Positions 1-7,156 of a DNA stretch of 64,000 nucleotides are shown piece by piece. The DNA is from Obesumbacterium proteus (GTDB lineage Bacteria > Pseudomonadota > Gammaproteobacteria > Enterobacterales > Enterobacteriaceae). The first letter of the stretch is position 1; every line of letters starts with the position of its first letter. A program made the position numbers and the translations under genes. The stretch is from NCBI RefSeq assembly GCF_001586165.1, contig NZ_CP014608.1, positions 1,922,001-1,986,000 of the forward strand, in the 5' to 3' direction. The notes beneath the pieces are model-generated. The model was not told the origin of the DNA. It saw nothing but the letters and a program-made list of their open reading frames with translations, and did no database searches.

Positions 1-237
1 GCTGATGCGTGGCTCCCATTTCAAAATAGCCATGTAACAGGCGGCCATCAGTTGTAGGTTGAGCGCCGCGTTTTGCGGCTGGTCAATCAGGGCTGACAGT
101 AGCGAACCGTAATCTCTACGCATGACGCGGGTTCCTATCGGGGTAATAAGAATGTCGCGTATGCTTTGACGAATATGGTCAGTATCTATCCGTTGTCTGC
201 CATCATTGCGATCCATGCCGGAATAGTTGGCTGTCAT
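1..237 (-). CDS. W: P2 gpW-like baseplate protein (partial, 3' end outside window)
   Basis: This is the N-terminal 79 codons of a P2 gpW homologue, a baseplate component of contractile tails (gp25-like wedge protein). The start ATG at 237 overlaps the stop of the gpV gene as ATGA, which is the usual V-W coupling in P2. The translated start and the conserved stretch RVMRRDYGSLL closely match gpW as I remember it. The gene leaves the window at position 1, so the rest of the late operon (J, I, H and the tail-tube genes) should lie to the left. It is too short for the ORF listing cutoff only because it is truncated. Confidence 0.88.
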   Translation of the reverse strand, partial: MTANYSGMDRNDGRQRIDTDHIRQSIRDILITPIGTRVMRRDYGSLLSALIDQPQNAALNLQLMAACYMAILKWEPRIS

Positions 238-872
238 TTTGTCCCCTCAGTCCATTCGCCACCGCTCTTAACTCCGCCATGGCCATGTTTATCAATTTGA
301 ACGCCGTTTGATGTAAATGCGCCGGTATGGTCAATGGTTCCCTCCATTTTGCCGCCACTTTTGACCTCAATAGAGCCGGTGGTCAGTTTGTTGGTGCAAA
401 TAACTTCAGGCGTATCAAGCGTAATGGTTTGGCTGGCAATCACGGTGACCGCCGGTGAGGTCACCACTACCGATTGAGTTGCCGTAACGTCTGCGGTTTT
501 TACGTTGTTGACGATTAGTGCACTGGTGGCCGGTTCATATTCAATAATCGCTCCATCGGGGAACGCGACGTGATAGGCATCTGCTGATGAAGACGGCGCA
601 GAGAAGTCATCGCAATAAATGCCTGGTAGCACGAAGGCGGTATCTAATTCGCCGCCCACGGCAAGCAGCAATACCTGCTCTCCCACGGAGGGAGCCCACC
701 AATCACGTGAACGTCCTGCCCGACGTGTTAACCAGTTAAGCCAATCCGTTTGGATTTCGCCGGTTTGCACGCGACAACGGGCGCCTTTGGTATCAACTTC
801 AGAGACGACACCGGTGCGGATAAGGTTGCGCATTAGGCGCTGAAGGTCAGAGATTTTAGATAACGTATTCAT
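234..872 (-). CDS. V: P2 gpV-like baseplate spike protein
   Basis: gpV forms the trimeric central spike at the tip of the P2 contractile tail and pierces the outer membrane. The 212-aa product is essentially the size of P2 gpV (211 aa). It contains the signature segments RAGRSRDWWAPSVGEQVL and AVGGELDTAFVLPGIY. It has an N-terminal OB-like domain, a repeated beta-helix of short hydrophobic strands, and a His-containing tip (KHGHGG near the C-terminus) that fits the metal-binding apex. I chose the internal Met (MNTLSKI) at 872 because it aligns with the P2 start; the 22 codons upstream are not gpV. It overlaps gpW by 4 nt. Unlike in P2, the preceding gene is gpR, not gpS. Confidence 0.93.
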   Translation of the reverse strand: MNTLSKISDLQRLMRNLIRTGVVSEVDTKGARCRVQTGEIQTDWLNWLTRRAGRSRDWWAPSVGEQVLLLAVGGELDTAFVLPGIYCDDFSAPSSSADAYHVAFPDGAIIEYEPATSALIVNNVKTADVTATQSVVVTSPAVTVIASQTITLDTPEVICTNKLTTGSIEVKSGGKMEGTIDHTGAFTSNGVQIDKHGHGGVKSGGEWTEGTK

Positions 873-884
873 GGTAAGAAGGAT

Positions 885-906
885 GCCGCCTTGTGCATTC
901 GGCGGC
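885..906 (-). terminator. Hairpin between gpR and gpV
   Basis: GCCGCC and GGCGGC arms enclose a 10-nt loop just upstream of the gpV start. It is followed on the minus strand by a pyrimidine-rich stretch without a clean U-run. It could end the lysis/gpR transcription unit before the gpV operon, where P2 changes transcription unit. It could also be an mRNA hairpin limiting gpV translation. Confidence 0.45.
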
Positions 907-918
907 AATTCAGCGGCG

Positions 919-938
919 TCGTGTGATGGCGTAAACAA
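919..938 (-). promoter_or_regulatory. Possible Ogr/Delta activator box for the gpV operon
   Basis: On the minus strand the sequence reads TTGT-N12-ACGA, one mismatch from the P2/P4 late activator consensus TTGT-N12-ACAA. It sits just upstream of gpV, where P2 has its PV late promoter. P2 sites are centred near -55, which would place the start of transcription almost at the gpV ATG, so the fit is imperfect and the call is tentative. Confidence 0.35.
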
Positions 939-971
939 CGAACAGTGTAATTGCCGAGAATAAAACGCGAG

Positions 972-1439
972 CTAGTCAACCCAGCGGCTGACTAATTCTC
1001 CGTTGATATACAGTGCTGTTGGCCTGTCTACCGGCTGTGGGGGGAGGGGTTCTGGCAGCGTGGTTACTTGCAAAGTGCCGTCTTCGCACTTAACCAATGT
1101 ACGTTCCGTGAGATGCAGGGCAATGGTGATATTTTGGCCAGCATCGCCATCGCCATCGATTCGGAAGGTGAAGCCGTTTTGTTTATCTTCGTTGAGCACC
1201 ATAATGTCTGGCTGATTTTCTCGTAACCAAAGGTTGATTGGTGCGAGTAGCTGCTCGATGTCATCGGAATAATTAGTAAACTTCAAATTCAGCTGGTACT
1301 GCTGCTCAAAAGAAAGTGATGCTGCAAGCGTCGATGTCACGCTGCCGCTATCAATCGACATTTGCAACATTTTGGGATTGCTCGTTAGCGCAGGCACGAC
1401 TTTTTCCAGTGCGCTACGTAGGCTCTTAGGTTTTAACAT
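972..1439 (-). CDS. R: P2 gpR-like tail completion protein
   Basis: gpR is one of the two P2 tail completion proteins (R and S) needed to finish the tail so that it can join a head. From the Met at 1439 the product is 155 aa, the same length as P2 gpR. It shares the blocks TLAASLSFE, WLRENQPDIM, LTERTLV and LYINGELVS with it. The start at 1439 is preferred to the longer reading frame because GGAG lies a good distance upstream and the P2 protein begins MLKP. It overlaps the end of lysC by 14 nt. The partner gene S, expected directly downstream, is missing. Confidence 0.93.
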   Translation of the reverse strand: MLKPKSLRSALEKVVPALTSNPKMLQMSIDSGSVTSTLAASLSFEQQYQLNLKFTNYSDDIEQLLAPINLWLRENQPDIMVLNEDKQNGFTFRIDGDGDAGQNITIALHLTERTLVKCEDGTLQVTTLPEPLPPQPVDRPTALYINGELVSRWVD

Positions 1440-1692
1440 CGAGTATCTCCTGACATTGTTTAACTGTTTCAATTTGCAGCGCGCAGCTGATCAGCGCATG
1501 CTCCAGTTGGCGATTATCGTCACTCAAATCACCGTTCGTTTTGGGCTGACTCTGTGGAATGGGGCAACTGACTACTTTCGGACAACCACTGTAGATAATC
1601 GGTGGGGGTATCGAAGGCGGGGCGGATGTGCAACCGGGCAATATCATCAGGCAGAGGAGACTGAAACCAACCTCGGAGATCTGCGTTTTCAT
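1426..1692 (-). CDS. lysC: LysC-like outer-membrane spanin lipoprotein
   Basis: This is the o-spanin (Rz1-type) that, with the inner-membrane spanin LysB, fuses the membranes in the last step of lysis. The 88-aa protein has a signal peptide ending in a lipobox (LPGC, about residues 18-21) and a proline-rich mature part, both hallmarks of Rz1/LysC. As in P2, most of the gene is embedded out of frame inside lysB, and the remainder extends to gpR. Several extra Cys residues are present in the mature part, which is not required for the role. Identification rests on architecture and position rather than full sequence recall. Confidence 0.85.
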   Translation of the reverse strand: MKTQISEVGFSLLCLMILPGCTSAPPSIPPPIIYSGCPKVVSCPIPQSQPKTNGDLSDDNRQLEHALISCALQIETVKQCQEILDVKT

Positions 1693-1960
1693 TGAGTAAC
1701 CTTTTCATTTTCAAATCATTGCGATTGACTAGCTGCTGTGCCCGGTCTCGCTGTTGGCGTAAAGCGGCCTGCGCACGCTCGTTGCGAGCCGTGTTTTCTC
1801 GTAAGGTGGCGAGCTGATGAGCGGCAGTATCGAGGCTAATTTTTTGTTCATTGATGATCTTCTGAGCACTTTCAAGACGATGTATAAGAGCCTTATTTTC
1901 AAAGTTCATCCAAAACAAACCTGCAATGGTGAGGGTTAACAGAATAGTTAACGTTTTCAT
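1529..1960 (-). CDS. lysB: LysB-like inner-membrane spanin
   Basis: This 143-aa protein has one N-terminal membrane segment (about residues 5-20), followed by a long periplasmic alpha-helical, coiled-coil-prone region rich in Gln, Arg and Leu (about residues 25-100). That is the i-spanin layout of Rz/LysB. It begins 4 nt inside the endolysin gene and contains the overlapping lysC frame, the standard nested spanin arrangement of P2-like phages. It would link the inner membrane to LysC in the outer membrane and complete lysis after the endolysin has degraded murein. Confidence 0.87.
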   Translation of the reverse strand: MKTLTILLTLTIAGLFWMNFENKALIHRLESAQKIINEQKISLDTAAHQLATLRENTARNERAQAALRQQRDRAQQLVNRNDLKMKRLLNENADLRGWFQSPLPDDIARLHIRPAFDTPTDYLQWLSESSQLPHSTESAQNER

Positions 1961-2466
1961 GTCACCCCCTCCATGCAGCGAGTGAGCTCAGCATTACGGC
2001 GGTTATTCACGCCTTTATTCCAGGTACCGTTGACAAATGACCAACGCGGCAGCTGCTGACAGGCTTCGCGCCACTGCTGGCGTTTAATTAATGTGGCTAA
2101 CGTCGAACCACAGGCAGCGCCTGTGCCGACGTTAAAGGCAAAGCTGACGACGGCGTCATACACAGGTTGAGGCATCGCCACCGGCATACAGGCTGCGAGT
2201 TTTTTCTCTACTTGCAGCACGTCGCTGACTAAATTCACGGCCGAGGTATGCTCGTTGATGGTTTTTTCCGGCTTCACTCCGATTGTGTGGCCGATCCCTG
2301 ATGTCCATACTCCGGCGCTGCATTGATAAGGCGCCAACCGGCAGCCTTCTAAGTTGGCAATCAAAGTGAGTCCCTGTGGCGAGGTTTTCAGCTGTGGGTA
2401 GTTGGGAAGCGTGGCTGCAAGCGCTAGCACCACGGCAACGCTACAACGTTTAACGATTGAGCTCAT
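1957..2466 (-). CDS. SAR endolysin (phage lysozyme, GH24)
   Basis: This muramidase cleaves the glycan backbone of peptidoglycan during lysis. From the Met at 2466 the protein is 169 aa. A weakly hydrophobic N-terminal segment (about residues 5-20, ending in AATL) fits a signal-anchor-release domain, so export can proceed without the holin. The catalytic triad region reads LEGC...YQCSAGVWT, giving Glu, Cys and Thr at the spacing where T4 lysozyme has Glu11, Asp20 and Thr26. Cys in place of Asp is known in this SAR-lysozyme group. I chose 2466 rather than 2565 because AGAGGA precedes it and the upstream codons overlap the holin. It replaces P2's gpK at the same locus. Confidence 0.88.
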   Translation of the reverse strand: MSSIVKRCSVAVVLALAATLPNYPQLKTSPQGLTLIANLEGCRLAPYQCSAGVWTSGIGHTIGVKPEKTINEHTSAVNLVSDVLQVEKKLAACMPVAMPQPVYDAVVSFAFNVGTGAACGSTLATLIKRQQWREACQQLPRWSFVNGTWNKGVNNRRNAELTRCMEGVT

Positions 2467-2671
2467 CGAAAGTCCTCTTATCGAGGGTGACACGTTCCAA
2501 TAGCCGATAGCTTTTACGTCGGTAGTACCAATTAACCAAGAAGGTTCCAACGCCGACGGCGGCACCGATTAAAAACGCGATATCTTGCGGTGTTAACGCA
2601 CCGAGAAACATGCATATTGCTGAGACGCAGTAGGCGACAAATGAGCTGATTCGCTCGACACTCAGTCCCAT
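2450..2671 (-). CDS. Small class II-type holin
   Basis: The 73-aa protein has two membrane segments (about residues 8-25 and 30-50), joined by a short turn containing TPQDIAF, and a highly charged C-terminal tail (YRRKSYRLLERV). This is the pattern of class II holins of the lambdoid phage 21 type. It lies directly before the SAR endolysin, with a 17-nt overlap, and after gpX, the position of gene Y in P2. Paired with a SAR endolysin it would be expected to act as a pinholin that depolarises the membrane. That functional class is an inference. Confidence 0.85.
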   Translation of the reverse strand: MGLSVERISSFVAYCVSAICMFLGALTPQDIAFLIGAAVGVGTFLVNWYYRRKSYRLLERVTLDKRTFDELNR

Positions 2672-2865
2672 AGATTAAGAAATTCCTTTTGCGATTCAGC
2701 GTTCACAACGGGGAGTTCGACGGCTGTACCGTGGGGGAGCAGGGTTCCGATATCCGCAAGCCCAGGATTGCTACCCAGAACCTCTTCAACCACGCCTTCG
2801 GTGCGGCCATAATGACGATAGCAAAGCGCATCAAGGGTATCGCCTTGTAAAGCAATAACTTTCAT
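2662..2865 (-). CDS. X: P2 gpX-like tail protein (LysM-like)
   Basis: Small tail protein with a LysM-like fold. From the Met at 2865 the product is 67 aa, the same size as P2 gpX, with the shared motifs ALQGDTLDA, GRTEGVVE and LPHGTAVELP. The longer frame begins inside gpL and was rejected because the P2 protein begins at this Met. The start overlaps the last base of gpL and the end overlaps the holin start, so L-X-holin-endolysin form a tightly packed unit as in P2. Confidence 0.93.
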   Translation of the reverse strand: MKVIALQGDTLDALCYRHYGRTEGVVEEVLGSNPGLADIGTLLPHGTAVELPVVNAESQKEFLNLWD

Positions 2866-3347
2866 TAGAATCCCTCTGTACGGCAGCGTTGATGTGCCCT
2901 TATGAGTCTGACGGACCACTGCGCATCTCGGCACAGATCCGCAATGGCCCGATGCGTATTCGCTGCAACGGGGCTATTCGTTTTGTCGACAATATGTTTA
3001 ACGAGGTTCGCACTGGCTAATGCGGCAACGGCTCGATGGTAGTGAAAACACTTTTCGCTTTCGCCATCGAGCTGCAGAGCAGGAACACAATTCAGAGAGG
3101 GATAACCAGCCGCTATTTGGCGTTGTCGATAGTCATATAACGTGGCATTGGCTTCCGAGATGCCCGTCATTATCGCGTTACGAAATGCGGGCTCAGTGGG
3201 GACATGTTTGACATGTGTCGCCTGCATTAACTCGTAGATACGAATAGGATCAATATCTGGCCAAAAATAAGTATTCCGTATCCACTTCTTACTCGCCTCT
3301 TGCTGGGTGGCGGGTGTTGGGCTCCGGTTTTTCAAAATAGTATTCAT
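2865..3347 (-). CDS. L: P2 gpL-like head completion protein
   Basis: gpL completes the filled P2 head and connects it to the tail. The 160-aa product (P2 gpL is 169 aa) contains FWPDIDP, ETNA/EANATLYDYR, QIAAGY and DGES, the conserved blocks of the family. In P2, L follows the capsid operon O-N-M. Here nothing recognisable lies upstream except a short intergenic stretch and then replication gene A. It is therefore the only head gene left on this side of the prophage, which marks the edge of a deletion. Confidence 0.92.
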   Translation of the reverse strand: MNTILKNRSPTPATQQEASKKWIRNTYFWPDIDPIRIYELMQATHVKHVPTEPAFRNAIMTGISEANATLYDYRQRQIAAGYPSLNCVPALQLDGESEKCFHYHRAVAALASANLVKHIVDKTNSPVAANTHRAIADLCRDAQWSVRLIRAHQRCRTEGF

Positions 3348-3674
3348 AACAACCTCAAAATGAAGGCGGGGTATTGGCCTAAAAACCAGATCGCGCTGTC
3401 ATGGCGAATTGTGTTGGTTTTAACGTGAGATTAGTTTCGCTATGCAGCAGCGGTGCCGCCATCTATTGCTGTTTGGCAAGCGGCTAAACAACATGAGTAG
3501 CCAATAAGACGGTCGTTTGTGCGATCGCTACGGAGAGTTATGACGAAAGGAGCATGTATGGCGATAACACTGGGGTAGGTGAATGGCGTTTTAGGCGTTT
3601 GTGCAGTCTTGTAGGACTGCACATTAACAGTAGGCAGTAGGGCGTGAGTATTAAGAGCTTAAATCGAGAGATTT
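3348..3674. other. Junction where P2 genes Q-P-O-N-M should be
   Basis: P2-type prophages carry cos and the genes for portal, terminase, scaffold and major capsid between replication gene A and head completion gene L. Here only about 600 bp separate them. I see no portal, terminase or capsid residue in any frame of this stretch. It holds a hairpin at 3601-3622 (GTGCAGTC and GACTGCAC arms, 6-nt loop) and a weak 60-codon ORF. The junction is read here as a deletion scar; no direct repeat at its edges was obvious by eye. Confidence 0.7.
3440..3622 (-). CDS. Doubtful 60-aa phage ORF
   Basis: Small basic ORF with a Cys-containing segment (SCCLAACQTAIDGGTAAA) whose first codons lie in the hairpin at 3601-3622. 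I do not recognise it with confidence. Its tail is reminiscent of short Ash/Icd-like ORFs of P4/P2-type elements, but this is only an impression. No clear ribosome binding site is seen. It may be non-coding. Confidence 0.22.
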   Translation of the reverse strand: MQSYKTAQTPKTPFTYPSVIAIHAPFVITLRSDRTNDRLIGYSCCLAACQTAIDGGTAAA

Positions 3675-3860
3675 TTATGAATCTTTAGCCTTATAAAAAA
3701 TCTCTTCATGATCGTTATCTGGCAAGCATGCGTCTGCGAGATCAGAGATCATTGATAAGGCCATCTGCAGTTCCTGAACGCTAAGGTCTGCAACGAGAGA
3801 AACTTCGGCGATGAATTGTACTCTCGAGAGAGCGAGGTGTGTGCGATCGTTCAGTTCCAT
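3675..3860 (-). CDS. SOS-controlled 61-aa phage protein (unknown function)
   Basis: A 61-aa, mainly helical, acidic protein (calculated by eye; many Asp/Glu and Leu), with no motif I recognise. GGAG lies just upstream of its ATG, and a consensus LexA box lies 17 nt upstream, so it should be expressed on DNA damage. It occupies the place, after gene A and before the cos/Q end, where phage 186 keeps its LexA-controlled tum operon. Tum is the antirepressor that inactivates CI. The product is much shorter than 186 Tum (146 aa) and does not look like DinI. An antirepressor or SOS-linked role is therefore an inference from position and promoter only. Confidence 0.6.
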   Translation of the reverse strand: MELNDRTHLALSRVQFIAEVSLVADLSVQELQMALSMISDLADACLPDNDHEEIFYKAKDS

Positions 3861-3876
3861 TGTTGTCTCCAGTGTA

Positions 3877-3896
3877 TACTGTGTATTTATACAGTT
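3877..3896 (-). promoter_or_regulatory. LexA box upstream of the 61-aa gene
   Basis: The sequence has the CTG-N10-CAG core (CTG 3879-3881, CAG 3892-3894), flanked by TA on the left and TT on the right, with an AT-rich alternating spacer. This is a near-perfect match to the enterobacterial SOS box. It lies 17 nt upstream of the start codon of the 61-aa gene and would overlap its promoter. Confidence 0.85.
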
Positions 3897-3961
3897 ATGT
3901 TGGGATTATCTGAGTAATTAGTCAAGCCTGCAATGTATGGATATTTGATTTACTCCATGAT

Positions 3962-6259
3962 TTATAAGACTCTTGCTGAATAATTGTTCGTAACTTCCTC
4001 CCTGATATCGCTTTTTCTATAGTGGAACGTCAGATCCCCAAAGCTCACTTTTGCCCCGCGAGCGAGCACTTCCAGTTCCCAACGTTGCGGATGAATGCCT
4101 TTGGCCGTGAGGTCAGCGTGAATTTGTGGCAGGCGTTGCCGTTCGGCTTGGGTTAAACGTGCCGAAGGTGCAGGCTCTGGCCGGTGCAGTTGATCGTAAC
4201 TTCGCTGTTTTCGGTTCACTTTTGGCGCTTGCTCCTTCAGAAGCGCTCTTATCAGCAGCACGTTGCCGATGTCATCCCATGCTATTTCGTCTACAGGGGG
4301 CAAACTGATGCGTTTTGAGTCCTGTTCAGGTGCCTTATTGGCGGTTTCTTCGGTGGCTGCTTTTTCAGCAGATCCACAGTTATTGACAGGACTCCGAGGC
4401 GCGCCAGAGGCGCTTTTTAAGGTCAAAGGCTCAAGGTCAACGGCTTTAGCGACGATGCGCCATTGAGTGTCACGGGTGGTGTGAATGTGGTTTTCACCGA
4501 GGTGCGGGGCGAAGATGCCCACGATTTTCTGAACGTCTTCATCATATTCGTTAGGTTCATCGGCAACCTTGCGAGCCACGCGCACGGTTTGTAAATCACG
4601 AGACACATTAGCGCCACCTTGTGCCGCGATATAGGCAGCAAAATCGCCGCCTGATGCCGCAGCACGCACGGCTTCGACGCGCTCATCAAAGCTTTCGGCC
4701 AGACTGATATAACGCAGATTTCGACTACGGCACTCACGGTAGGCGCCCATGGTCGGCACCCCAATGGCTTTAAACTGCGGGATGCGCCACGTAGACGCCC
4801 ACGCGGTAACCGCGGCGGCAGTGTCTGACAACGGTTTACCGGTTTCGCTATCGATCTCGCCGTCGAGGGCATAGCCGTCGATATTTTTGGCGATGTACTT
4901 AGCGATATATCCCGCCGCGCCGCCTCGGTTGAGGTGCTTACACTCGAAGCGGTTTTCCTGTGCGCCGCGTTCGTCACCGTCTTCCATCAGCGCGTAGCGC
5001 TTCATAATGGCAACGATTGAAGGGCGGTGCTTCGGTTCGCAAAACAGCATCATGTGCCAGTGAGGCGTGGCGTCGTGGTGTGGCTCGACCACGCGCATTC
5101 CGTAGACCTTTAGGTTTTGGTCTTTGAACGCGGTGCGCATTTTGCTCCAGATATTGACCAAATAGCGCTGGCCGTCTTTAGGCGAGAACGCGGCTTCATC
5201 CCATTTGTGATTGAGTTGCACGCGGATGTTGTCTTTCTTACCTGTTTTGCGCATCGGGTGATATTTCGAGGGCGTGGTGATAGTCAGGAACATGCCGACG
5301 TGTTTCATGCTGGCCGCGTATTTCTCGATCCCCGCGATGGTGCTCATGAGTTCCATACGACGGATTTCAGGATTCGAGATACTGGCCATGACCTTATCGA
5401 TCAGGGAAAAACGCTCGCCGGTGTCGACGTTCTCCAGCTCGCAGGATTTCAGATATTCCATATTCGCCAAGCGGCGCGCCTGCACGTCACGGATCGCCTG
5501 TTTGCTGGCATAGCCGGATTTATTGCAATGTACTTCACCGGCGGCAATCAACAATGCCTCACGCCACTGCGTGCGCTGGGCTTTGAGCTGGCTAATCCAC
5601 CATTCATCATTTAGCAGACGCGCAATGCTGGAGAACGCTGAACGGATATCCAGCGTGCCTTTGTGGTATTTCGTCCAGTTCAGCGGGGTGATGTTGAAAG
5701 CGCGAGCTGCGCCAGCAACGTGGCCGTAAATCTCGGCCTGTGCTTCGTCGGTGAAAAGCTCTGCTTGGGGGCTGTGCAGCAAAAACGCATCGCTAAGTTC
5801 TTCGTAAGCTGAAAAGAGCTGTCCCGCGATGCGACCGGCGAGGCGCTCAAGTTCACGATCGTTCATGCCGGGTAAACGGCGATAAATGTCGCCTTCTGAC
5901 ATAAAGCACTGTGAGGCGCTGAGGTTCATGGCGAACTTGCGGTTAACGATATCCAGACGCGGCCAGATGCGTGGCTCAACGGTGAACACCAGAAACTTAT
6001 TCGCTGCGTGCAGGCTTTTGTTCTTCAGTAGCCACGCATGGCGGTTTAGCAGAATGGTGCTCAGAAAACGCGGTAGGGAATCGATACGACGCAAAACAGC
6101 TTGCCCTTGCTGGTATTCGGCAAGGGTAAGCTGTCTTTCTCGGCCTATCGCTTTTTTAGGCGCGTTCCATGGGAAAAGGCCGACGAAGGCGTCGGCTTGG
6201 GTTCCGGTAAACTGTGGCGGCGGCGAGGGGGCGATGCGCCCCCGATGAGGTTGGCTCAT
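3962..6259 (-). CDS. A: P2 gpA-like rolling-circle replication endonuclease
   Basis: gpA nicks the phage origin in cis and starts modified rolling-circle replication. The 765-aa product matches P2 gpA in size (761 aa). It has the HUH nuclease motif (HWHMMLF, metal-binding His pair) and downstream the paired tyrosines of superfamily I initiators in YIAKYIAKN, spaced YxxxY as in P2 Tyr450/Tyr454. A Cys-rich or disordered region is absent; the last ~120 residues are Pro/Ala-rich and less conserved. The start at 6259 is favoured because its ATG overlaps the upstream stop as ATGA. In P2 the origin lies inside A, so this copy probably contains it, but I cannot pinpoint the nick site. Confidence 0.93.
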   Translation of the reverse strand: MSQPHRGRIAPSPPPQFTGTQADAFVGLFPWNAPKKAIGRERQLTLAEYQQGQAVLRRIDSLPRFLSTILLNRHAWLLKNKSLHAANKFLVFTVEPRIWPRLDIVNRKFAMNLSASQCFMSEGDIYRRLPGMNDRELERLAGRIAGQLFSAYEELSDAFLLHSPQAELFTDEAQAEIYGHVAGAARAFNITPLNWTKYHKGTLDIRSAFSSIARLLNDEWWISQLKAQRTQWREALLIAAGEVHCNKSGYASKQAIRDVQARRLANMEYLKSCELENVDTGERFSLIDKVMASISNPEIRRMELMSTIAGIEKYAASMKHVGMFLTITTPSKYHPMRKTGKKDNIRVQLNHKWDEAAFSPKDGQRYLVNIWSKMRTAFKDQNLKVYGMRVVEPHHDATPHWHMMLFCEPKHRPSIVAIMKRYALMEDGDERGAQENRFECKHLNRGGAAGYIAKYIAKNIDGYALDGEIDSETGKPLSDTAAAVTAWASTWRIPQFKAIGVPTMGAYRECRSRNLRYISLAESFDERVEAVRAAASGGDFAAYIAAQGGANVSRDLQTVRVARKVADEPNEYDEDVQKIVGIFAPHLGENHIHTTRDTQWRIVAKAVDLEPLTLKSASGAPRSPVNNCGSAEKAATEETANKAPEQDSKRISLPPVDEIAWDDIGNVLLIRALLKEQAPKVNRKQRSYDQLHRPEPAPSARLTQAERQRLPQIHADLTAKGIHPQRWELEVLARGAKVSFGDLTFHYRKSDIREEVTNNYSARVL

Positions 6260-6474
6260 GCGCGAAAATGCTTGCGAGTGAGCTCGCGGATCTGCTGGCA
6301 GTGAATGCAACACTGCACACCGGCGATAGCCATGCGGCGCGCTTCAGGGATAGGGGCGTCGCAGTCTTCGCAAGTATCAGCCGAAACAGAATGATGAGAC
6401 TGTCTCGCCGCGGCAATTTGTCTTTCAAGTTGGTGCTGTTGCAATTCTTGGGCGCGATCGATGATGTCAGCCAT
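6256..6474 (-). CDS. DksA/TraR-type zinc finger protein (P2 Orf82-like)
   Basis: The 72-aa protein carries a four-cysteine zinc finger: CEDC followed after a 17-residue spacer by CIHC. This is the DksA/TraR C4 class. An N-terminal helix rich in Gln and Arg precedes it, as in TraR. P2-like phages carry such a gene directly before replication gene A, and here it overlaps A by 4 nt. TraR-like proteins bind the RNA polymerase secondary channel. Whether this one does so is an inference; some phage members act elsewhere. Confidence 0.85.
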   Translation of the reverse strand: MADIIDRAQELQQHQLERQIAAARQSHHSVSADTCEDCDAPIPEARRMAIAGVQCCIHCQQIRELTRKHFRA

Positions 6475-6543
6475 GATGATTCCTTAAATTTTGAGCGCAC
6501 GAAACCCGGCGGGTTAACACGCCATAAATTGAAAATGGGTTAT

Positions 6544-7086
6544 TTAGTTGAAATAGGTTTCAGGTTTGACCGAGGTCAGAATGTCAGGTACATCGGCGAA
6601 CATATTGAGTAATTCACGGATTGCTTTAAGTACTTTGTCTCGCCAAGCGCAGGTCTCATCCTCGATGCGCCAAACAGGTTGATTGAATTCGGCCTGCGTC
6701 AGTCCAGCATGAAGAAATAACGTTTTGCGCACGCTAATCGGCAAGCGCTGAACATAGGCGGCGTTGCTGATGGCATGTTTGCGGTATTTGGCAAAATGGC
6801 TGCGCAGTTCGTCTAGTGCATTAATTACACGCTCGCGCTCGGAGTCATTCAGCTCAGACAAGCGCATTAGTGGGTGGTGTTTTTTTAGACCGGCATGAAA
6901 GCACACTGTCGAGCGATAGCGTTCTGGCATGGCATCATAAAACTGGCAGCTTTCTTCCCAGCGCGAGCTGGCGAAGTGTTTGCCGATAAGTGAACGTAGA
7001 CGGATCGGTATGGTGTGTACGTGTTCAGAACTCAATGCTAGGCGTAGGGTCATCATGCTGCCTCCATCAGAATTAGAATATTTCAT
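6544..7086 (-). CDS. B: P2 gpB-like replication protein
   Basis: The position between Cox and the A region, the 180-aa size, and the blocks IGKHFASSRWEES, MPERYRSTVCFHAGL and VINALDELR point to the P2 replication B family. P2 gpB is needed for lagging-strand synthesis and interacts with host DnaB. Two near-copies of a Cys/His-containing segment (TVCFHAGL and TLFLHAGL) suggest an internal duplication. Two starts are plausible: 7086 with AGGG upstream, or the internal Met at 7053-7056 with a stronger GGAGG. The second would remove 10-11 residues. Confidence 0.72.
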   Translation of the reverse strand: MKYSNSDGGSMMTLRLALSSEHVHTIPIRLRSLIGKHFASSRWEESCQFYDAMPERYRSTVCFHAGLKKHHPLMRLSELNDSERERVINALDELRSHFAKYRKHAISNAAYVQRLPISVRKTLFLHAGLTQAEFNQPVWRIEDETCAWRDKVLKAIRELLNMFADVPDILTSVKPETYFN

Positions 7087-7156
7087 TGTTGTCCCTGTTA
7101 TTCAAAAAGTGGCAGGTAGCTAATACTTTGCCAATCAAGAATTCACAAATATGAAT

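Noticed and set aside
4423..4977. 184-codon minus-strand ORF overlapping gene A
   Set aside because: Same strand but a different frame of gpA. Ser/Ala/Thr-rich shadow without a family match.
5117..5614. 165-codon plus-strand ORF inside gene A
   Set aside because: Antisense shadow of the P2 gpA gene, which has strong motif support.
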